Of a stretch of 9,270 nucleotides of DNA, positions 6,768 to 9,270 are shown piece by piece (position 1 is the stretch's first letter; every line of letters begins with the position of its first letter). Made by a program: the position numbers and the translations under genes. The notes beneath the pieces were generated by a model, which saw nothing but the letters and a program-made list of their open reading frames with translations, did no database searches and was not told the DNA's origin. This DNA comes from DAOMNN01 sp050486545 (GTDB lineage: Bacteria > Pseudomonadota > Gammaproteobacteria > Burkholderiales > Rhodocyclaceae), in assembly GCA_050486545.1 (NCBI GenBank), contig JBJHDM010000089.1, forward strand, positions 1 through 9,270. The letters run 5' to 3'.

Positions 6768-6796
6768 AGTATAACCTTCGTTACGATAAAAGCCAT
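6768..6796 (-). promoter_or_regulatory. Candidate sigma-70 promoter for ptsN-hprK
   Basis: TATACT (6773-6768, 5 of 6 matches to TATAAT) lies on the minus strand 17 bp downstream of ATGGCT (6796-6791, 3 of 6 to TTGACA). A start near 6761 would give a leader of about 90 nt before the ptsN ATG. That leader contains a hairpin GTGCG/CGCAC (top strand 6741-6745 with 6749-6753). The good -10, the ideal spacing and the unusually long gap support it; the -35 is weak. Confidence 0.4.
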
Positions 6797-6802
6797 ACCC
6801 GC

Positions 6803-6868
6803 GTCGGGGGCGGCGGCCTGAAGTCCCCGACAGAATGGCCCGCACGGAAGCGATTCATCCTGTCGGGG
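6803..6868 (-). promoter_or_regulatory. Alternative-hairpin element between hpf and ptsN
   Basis: In the minus-strand RNA three segments occur in order: CCCCGACAG (6868-6860), CTGTCGGGG (6833-6825) and CCCCGAC (6809-6803). The middle segment can pair perfectly with the first (9 bp, extended inside by 4 more pairs after one mismatch) or with the third (7 bp), but not with both at once. The first begins 7 nt after the hpf stop and is preceded by four more C. Neither stem is followed at once by a run of U, so neither is a standard intrinsic terminator. The pairing is seen directly; a switching, processing or RNA-protecting role is inference. Confidence 0.5.
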
Positions 6869-6875
6869 GGGGCGC

Positions 6876-7205
6876 TCATTCCTCGTCGGCCGTGGCCTGG
6901 TGCTTGAGCGCCTCGTGGTTGTGATCCTGGTTCTTCTGCTTGTACTTGATGACCTGCCGGTCGAGCTTGTCGATCATGCTGTCGACCGCTGCGTACAAAT
7001 CCTCATCACTACTCTCGACGAAGAGGTCCTTGCCCCGAACGTGTACGGTGACTTCCGCGGTCTGCTTGAGCTTCACGACGGACAGGATGACATTGATGCT
7101 GGTGACGTTGTCGAAATGGCGCAGCACGCGCTCGAGCTTGCTCGACACGTAGTCGCGGATGGCGGGGGTGACCTCGACGTGATGACCGGTGATGGTGAGA
7201 TTCAT
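6876..7205 (-). CDS. hpf: Ribosome hibernation promoting factor (short form)
   Basis: This 109-residue protein belongs to the HPF/RaiA (sigma-54 modulation) family. It binds the 30S decoding channel and silences ribosomes in slow growth. The beta-alpha-beta-beta-beta-alpha fold begins MNLTITGHHVEVTPAIRDYV and ends with the helix DLYAAVDSMIDKLDRQVIKYKQK (about 73-95). It is followed by a short polar His/acidic tail. The C-terminal dimerisation domain of long HPF is absent, so this is the short type. The start at 7205 has a strong GGAG 7 nt upstream; a start at 7373 would add 56 unrelated residues antisense-like to rpoN structure and is rejected. It follows the rpoN stop by 19 nt, the usual position, historically called 'ORF95' downstream of rpoN. 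It is probably cotranscribed with lptB and rpoN. The strong hairpin just after its stop may define or protect the 3' end of that message. Confidence 0.95.
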   Translation of the reverse strand: MNLTITGHHVEVTPAIRDYVSSKLERVLRHFDNVTSINVILSVVKLKQTAEVTVHVRGKDLFVESSDEDLYAAVDSMIDKLDRQVIKYKQKNQDHNHEALKHQATADEE

Positions 7206-7210
7206 ATGGT

Positions 7211-7217
7211 TTCTCCA
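7211..7217 (-). promoter_or_regulatory. Shine-Dalgarno site for hpf
   Basis: TGGAGAA on the minus strand places GGAG 7 nt before the ATG at 7205, between the rpoN stop and hpf. It fixes the hpf start and rules in favour of the 109-residue product. It is the strongest ribosome-binding site in the right-hand cluster. Confidence 0.7.
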
Positions 7218-7224
7218 GAATGGT

Positions 7225-8676
7225 TCAGATCGTTTTGCGCTGGCTGACGGGCGGGATGTTGAGCGATTCGCGGTATTTTGCGATGGTGCGCCGCGCCACC
7301 ACGATGCCCTGCTCTCCGAGCAGGTCGGCGATCTTCGAGTCCGACAACGGCTTTCGGGTGTCTTCGGCGGCAACGAGCTGGCGGATGAGGGCGCGGATCG
7401 CCGTGGAGGAGGCGGCCCCGCCGGTGTCCGTGGACACGTGGCTGCCGAAGAAGTACTTGAGTTCGAAAACCCCCCTCGGTGTTGCCATGAACTTCTGCGT
7501 GGTCACCCGCGAGACCGTGGATTCGTGAAGTTCGAGCCGGTCCGCGATTTCCCGCAGGGTGAGTGGCTTCATCGCCACGTCACCATATTCGAAGAACTGA
7601 CGCTGTTGGTCAACGATTGCCTGGGAAACCCGCAGGATGGTGTCGAAACGCTGCTGCACGTTCTTGATCAGCCAGCGTGCTTCCTGGAGCTGGCTCGACA
7701 GCGCGCCGTTGCCGCCGCGGTTCTGTTGCAGGATGCTGGCGTAGAGCGCATTGACCCGCAGTCGTGGCATCGCGTCGGTGTTGATGTTGGCCTGCCAGAG
7801 TCCGCGTATCTTGCGCACCACCACGTCGGGGATGACGTAGCGCGTTTCCTGTGCGGCATAGCGCGAGCCCGGGTGCGGGTCGAGCGCGCAGATCAGGGCG
7901 TGGGCCTCGCGCAGTTCGGTCTCGCTGCAGCCCGTGGCGCGCCGCAGTCGCACGAAGTTGCGTTCGGCCAGCAGTTCGAGGTGCTCCCCGACGATGGTCA
8001 GCGCCAGGTCGCGCGTCGCACCGGGCGGTTGCGCACGCAGCTGCAGGGCCAGGCACTCCGATGGAGTACGGGCGGCGATGCCGGCCGGCTCCAGGCTTTG
8101 CACGATGTTGAGCGCAATCTGCAGGTCGTCGATCTCGACCTCGAGCTCTTCGGGGATGAGTTCGAGCAGTTCCTCCAGCTCCTGGTGCAGGTAACCGTCG
8201 TCGTCGAGCGCCTCGATGATGAAGCGCGCCAGCGCCCGGTCGCGGTCGGACAGCGGCGAGAGGCTGATCTGCTGGCCGAGGTGTTCGCGCAGGCTGGTCG
8301 AGGCGGCCTGGATGTCCTGGAAGTCGTTGTCGTCCTCGGAGTCGCGCGTGGAGTTCGAGGCCGAGCCGTTGGTCGGCCAGTCGCCCAGTTCGGCGTAGCC
8401 GGCCGGTGGTTCGTCGCCGTCTCCGGCTCCGGGGCGTTCGGGGTCTTCGACGCGCGTGACCTCGGCTTCGCGCAATTCTGCCTGGTTGCCGGTGGTGGCC
8501 GGCGGGGGCGGGGCTTCATCGCCATCCTCGCGCTCGAGCAGGGGGTTTTCCGCGAGAAAGGTCTCGATTTCCTGGTTGAGTTCCAGCGTGGACAGCTGCA
8601 GCAACCGGATCGACTGCTGCAGCTGCGGCGTCAGCGTCAGTTGCTGGGAGATCTTGAGCTGGAGGCTGGGTTTCAT
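7225..8676 (-). CDS. rpoN: RNA polymerase sigma-54 factor
   Basis: This 483-residue alternative sigma factor directs RNA polymerase to -24/-12 promoters and needs AAA+ enhancer-binding activators to open them. Region I (about 1-50) is the Gln/Leu-rich activator-interacting segment MKPSLQLKISQQLTLTPQLQQ. Region II (about 50-120) is acidic, proline- and serine-rich and variable. The core-binding domain follows (about 125-320). The helix-turn-helix lies near 372-396 (LTLREIADRLELHESTVSRV), and the RpoN box ARRTIAKYRE (461-470), which contacts the -24 element, is complete. Length is usual for the family (about 475-500). The ATG at 8676 gives the canonical first residues. No purine-rich ribosome-binding site precedes it: the 13 nt after the lptB stop are C-rich, so translation probably relies on coupling to lptB. 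hpf follows after 19 nt. It is intact and presumably functional. Confidence 0.97.
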   Translation of the reverse strand: MKPSLQLKISQQLTLTPQLQQSIRLLQLSTLELNQEIETFLAENPLLEREDGDEAPPPPATTGNQAELREAEVTRVEDPERPGAGDGDEPPAGYAELGDWPTNGSASNSTRDSEDDNDFQDIQAASTSLREHLGQQISLSPLSDRDRALARFIIEALDDDGYLHQELEELLELIPEELEVEIDDLQIALNIVQSLEPAGIAARTPSECLALQLRAQPPGATRDLALTIVGEHLELLAERNFVRLRRATGCSETELREAHALICALDPHPGSRYAAQETRYVIPDVVVRKIRGLWQANINTDAMPRLRVNALYASILQQNRGGNGALSSQLQEARWLIKNVQQRFDTILRVSQAIVDQQRQFFEYGDVAMKPLTLREIADRLELHESTVSRVTTQKFMATPRGVFELKYFFGSHVSTDTGGAASSTAIRALIRQLVAAEDTRKPLSDSKIADLLGEQGIVVARRTIAKYRESLNIPPVSQRKTI

Positions 8677-8689
8677 GGTGGGGAGCGGC

Positions 8690-9270
8690 TCAGAGGCGGA
8701 AGTGCTCGCCGAGATAGACCTGGCGGACCTGTTCGTTCTCGATGATCTCGTGCGGCCGGCCGTTGGCGAGCACCTGCCCCTCGCTGATGATGTAGGCGTG
8801 GTCGCAGATGCCCAGCGTTTCCCGCACGTTGTGGTCGGTGATGAGCACGCCGATGCCTCGCTCCTTGAGGAAGTGGATGATCTTCTGGATGTCGATCACC
8901 GCGATCGGGTCCACGCCGGCGAAGGGCTCGTCGAGCAGGATCAGGCGCGGCTCGCTGGCCAGCGCGCGGGCGATCTCGCAGCGTCGTCGCTCGCCGCCGG
9001 AAAGCGAGACCGAGGCCGCATCGCGCAGGTGCTCGATGCCGAGTTCGCCGAGCAGGGCTTCAAGACGCGTTTCGACGGTCGAACGGTCCAGTCCCTGTAA
9101 TTCAAGCACGGCACGGATGTTGTCCGCCACCGAAAGCTTGCGAAACACGCTCATTTCCTGCGGCAGGTAGGACAGGCCGAGGCGTGCGCGGGCGTGCACC
9201 GGCAGGTGCGTGAGCTCGGCGCCGTCGAGCACGATGGTGCCGGCGTCGCAGCGCACGAGGCCGACGATCA
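8690..9270 (-). CDS. lptB: LPS export ABC transporter ATP-binding protein LptB (partial, 5' end beyond the window)
   Basis: About 192 C-terminal residues are present. The reading frame stays open to the window edge as IVGLVRCDAGTIVLDG, so the GTG at 9256 is an internal Val codon and not the start. Roughly 45-50 N-terminal residues, including Walker A, are missing from view. Numbering from that Val, the Q-loop is LPQEMSVF (31-38), the ABC signature LSGGERRR (85-92), Walker B LILLDE with catalytic Glu110, and the H-loop His142 in LITDHNVRE. The ending YLGEHFRL matches the LptB C-terminus and separates it from branched-chain amino-acid LivF/LivG relatives. LptB is the cytoplasmic ATPase of the LptB2FGC complex that extracts lipopolysaccharide from the inner membrane and drives it across the LptA bridge. 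It precedes rpoN by 13 nt, the usual order (lptC-lptA-lptB-rpoN). Confidence 0.95.
   Translation of the reverse strand, partial: IVGLVRCDAGTIVLDGAELTHLPVHARARLGLSYLPQEMSVFRKLSVADNIRAVLELQGLDRSTVETRLEALLGELGIEHLRDAASVSLSGGERRRCEIARALASEPRLILLDEPFAGVDPIAVIDIQKIIHFLKERGIGVLITDHNVRETLGICDHAYIISEGQVLANGRPHEIIENEQVRQVYLGEHFRL

Larger units (their letters stand above)
6672..6875 (-). other. hpf-ptsN intergenic region
   Basis: This 204-nt non-coding gap interrupts an otherwise tightly packed cluster. It holds the alternative hairpins at its hpf end and a candidate promoter with a structured leader at its ptsN end. No small protein with a credible start and ribosome-binding site was found in it. The longer ptsN reading frame crosses it only because no stop occurs in that frame. 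Confidence 0.6.

Noticed and set aside
6860..6868. Intrinsic terminator after hpf
   Set aside because: The 9-bp stem is strong, but the RNA after it (ACTTCAGGCC) has no U-run. The UUUU further down is more than ten nt past the alternative stem.
7189..8745. A 518-codon plus-strand open frame opposite rpoN
   Set aside because: rpoN is unambiguous on the other strand from region I to the RpoN box. The antisense product shows no motif.

Overview
This is an ordinary, very GC-rich proteobacterial chromosome segment. The best guess is a betaproteobacterium, perhaps of the Rhodocyclales (Azoarcus/Thauera-like). The reasons are the lptB-rpoN-hpf-ptsN-hprK order (HPr kinase inside a proteobacterial rpoN cluster), the cca / NDUFA9-like SDR / Slt group beside a 5-formyl-THF cyclo-ligase, and the strong third-position GC bias. 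The taxonomic call is inference from gene order and protein sequence. Every intact gene looks full length, and I see no IS element, tRNA, rRNA or CRISPR array.

Layout. Positions 1-2912 hold a minus-strand operon read right to left: slt (soluble lytic transglycosylase), an NDUFA9-family SDR protein, and the first 14 codons of cca. The slt/SDR gap is 3 nt and the SDR stop shares one base with the cca start. A 58-bp divergent gap separates slt from the plus-strand gene for 5-formyltetrahydrofolate cyclo-ligase (2971-3570). That gene converges on ilvA across a 118-bp gap holding a pair of inverted REP-like palindromes (a probable REPIN, possibly acting as a two-way transcription end).

From 9270 down to 3689 everything is on the minus strand: lptB (5' end beyond the window), rpoN, hpf, ptsN, hprK and then ilvA. 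The lptB-rpoN-hpf genes are tightly packed. A 204-nt gap with mutually exclusive hairpins and a candidate sigma-70 promoter precedes ptsN, which overlaps hprK by 32 nt. The cluster joins LPS transport (LptB), the alternative sigma factor for nitrogen and related regulons (RpoN), ribosome hibernation (HPF) and the nitrogen-related phosphotransfer system (EIIA-Ntr and HPr kinase/phosphorylase). ilvA, the entry enzyme of isoleucine synthesis, lies where rapZ often sits in related clusters.

I found no evidence for a new multi-gene system. The points most worth a second look are the three-segment alternative hairpin between hpf and ptsN, the REPIN, and ilvA next to the nitrogen PTS genes. The very long plus-strand reading frames opposite these genes are best explained as GC-bias shadows.
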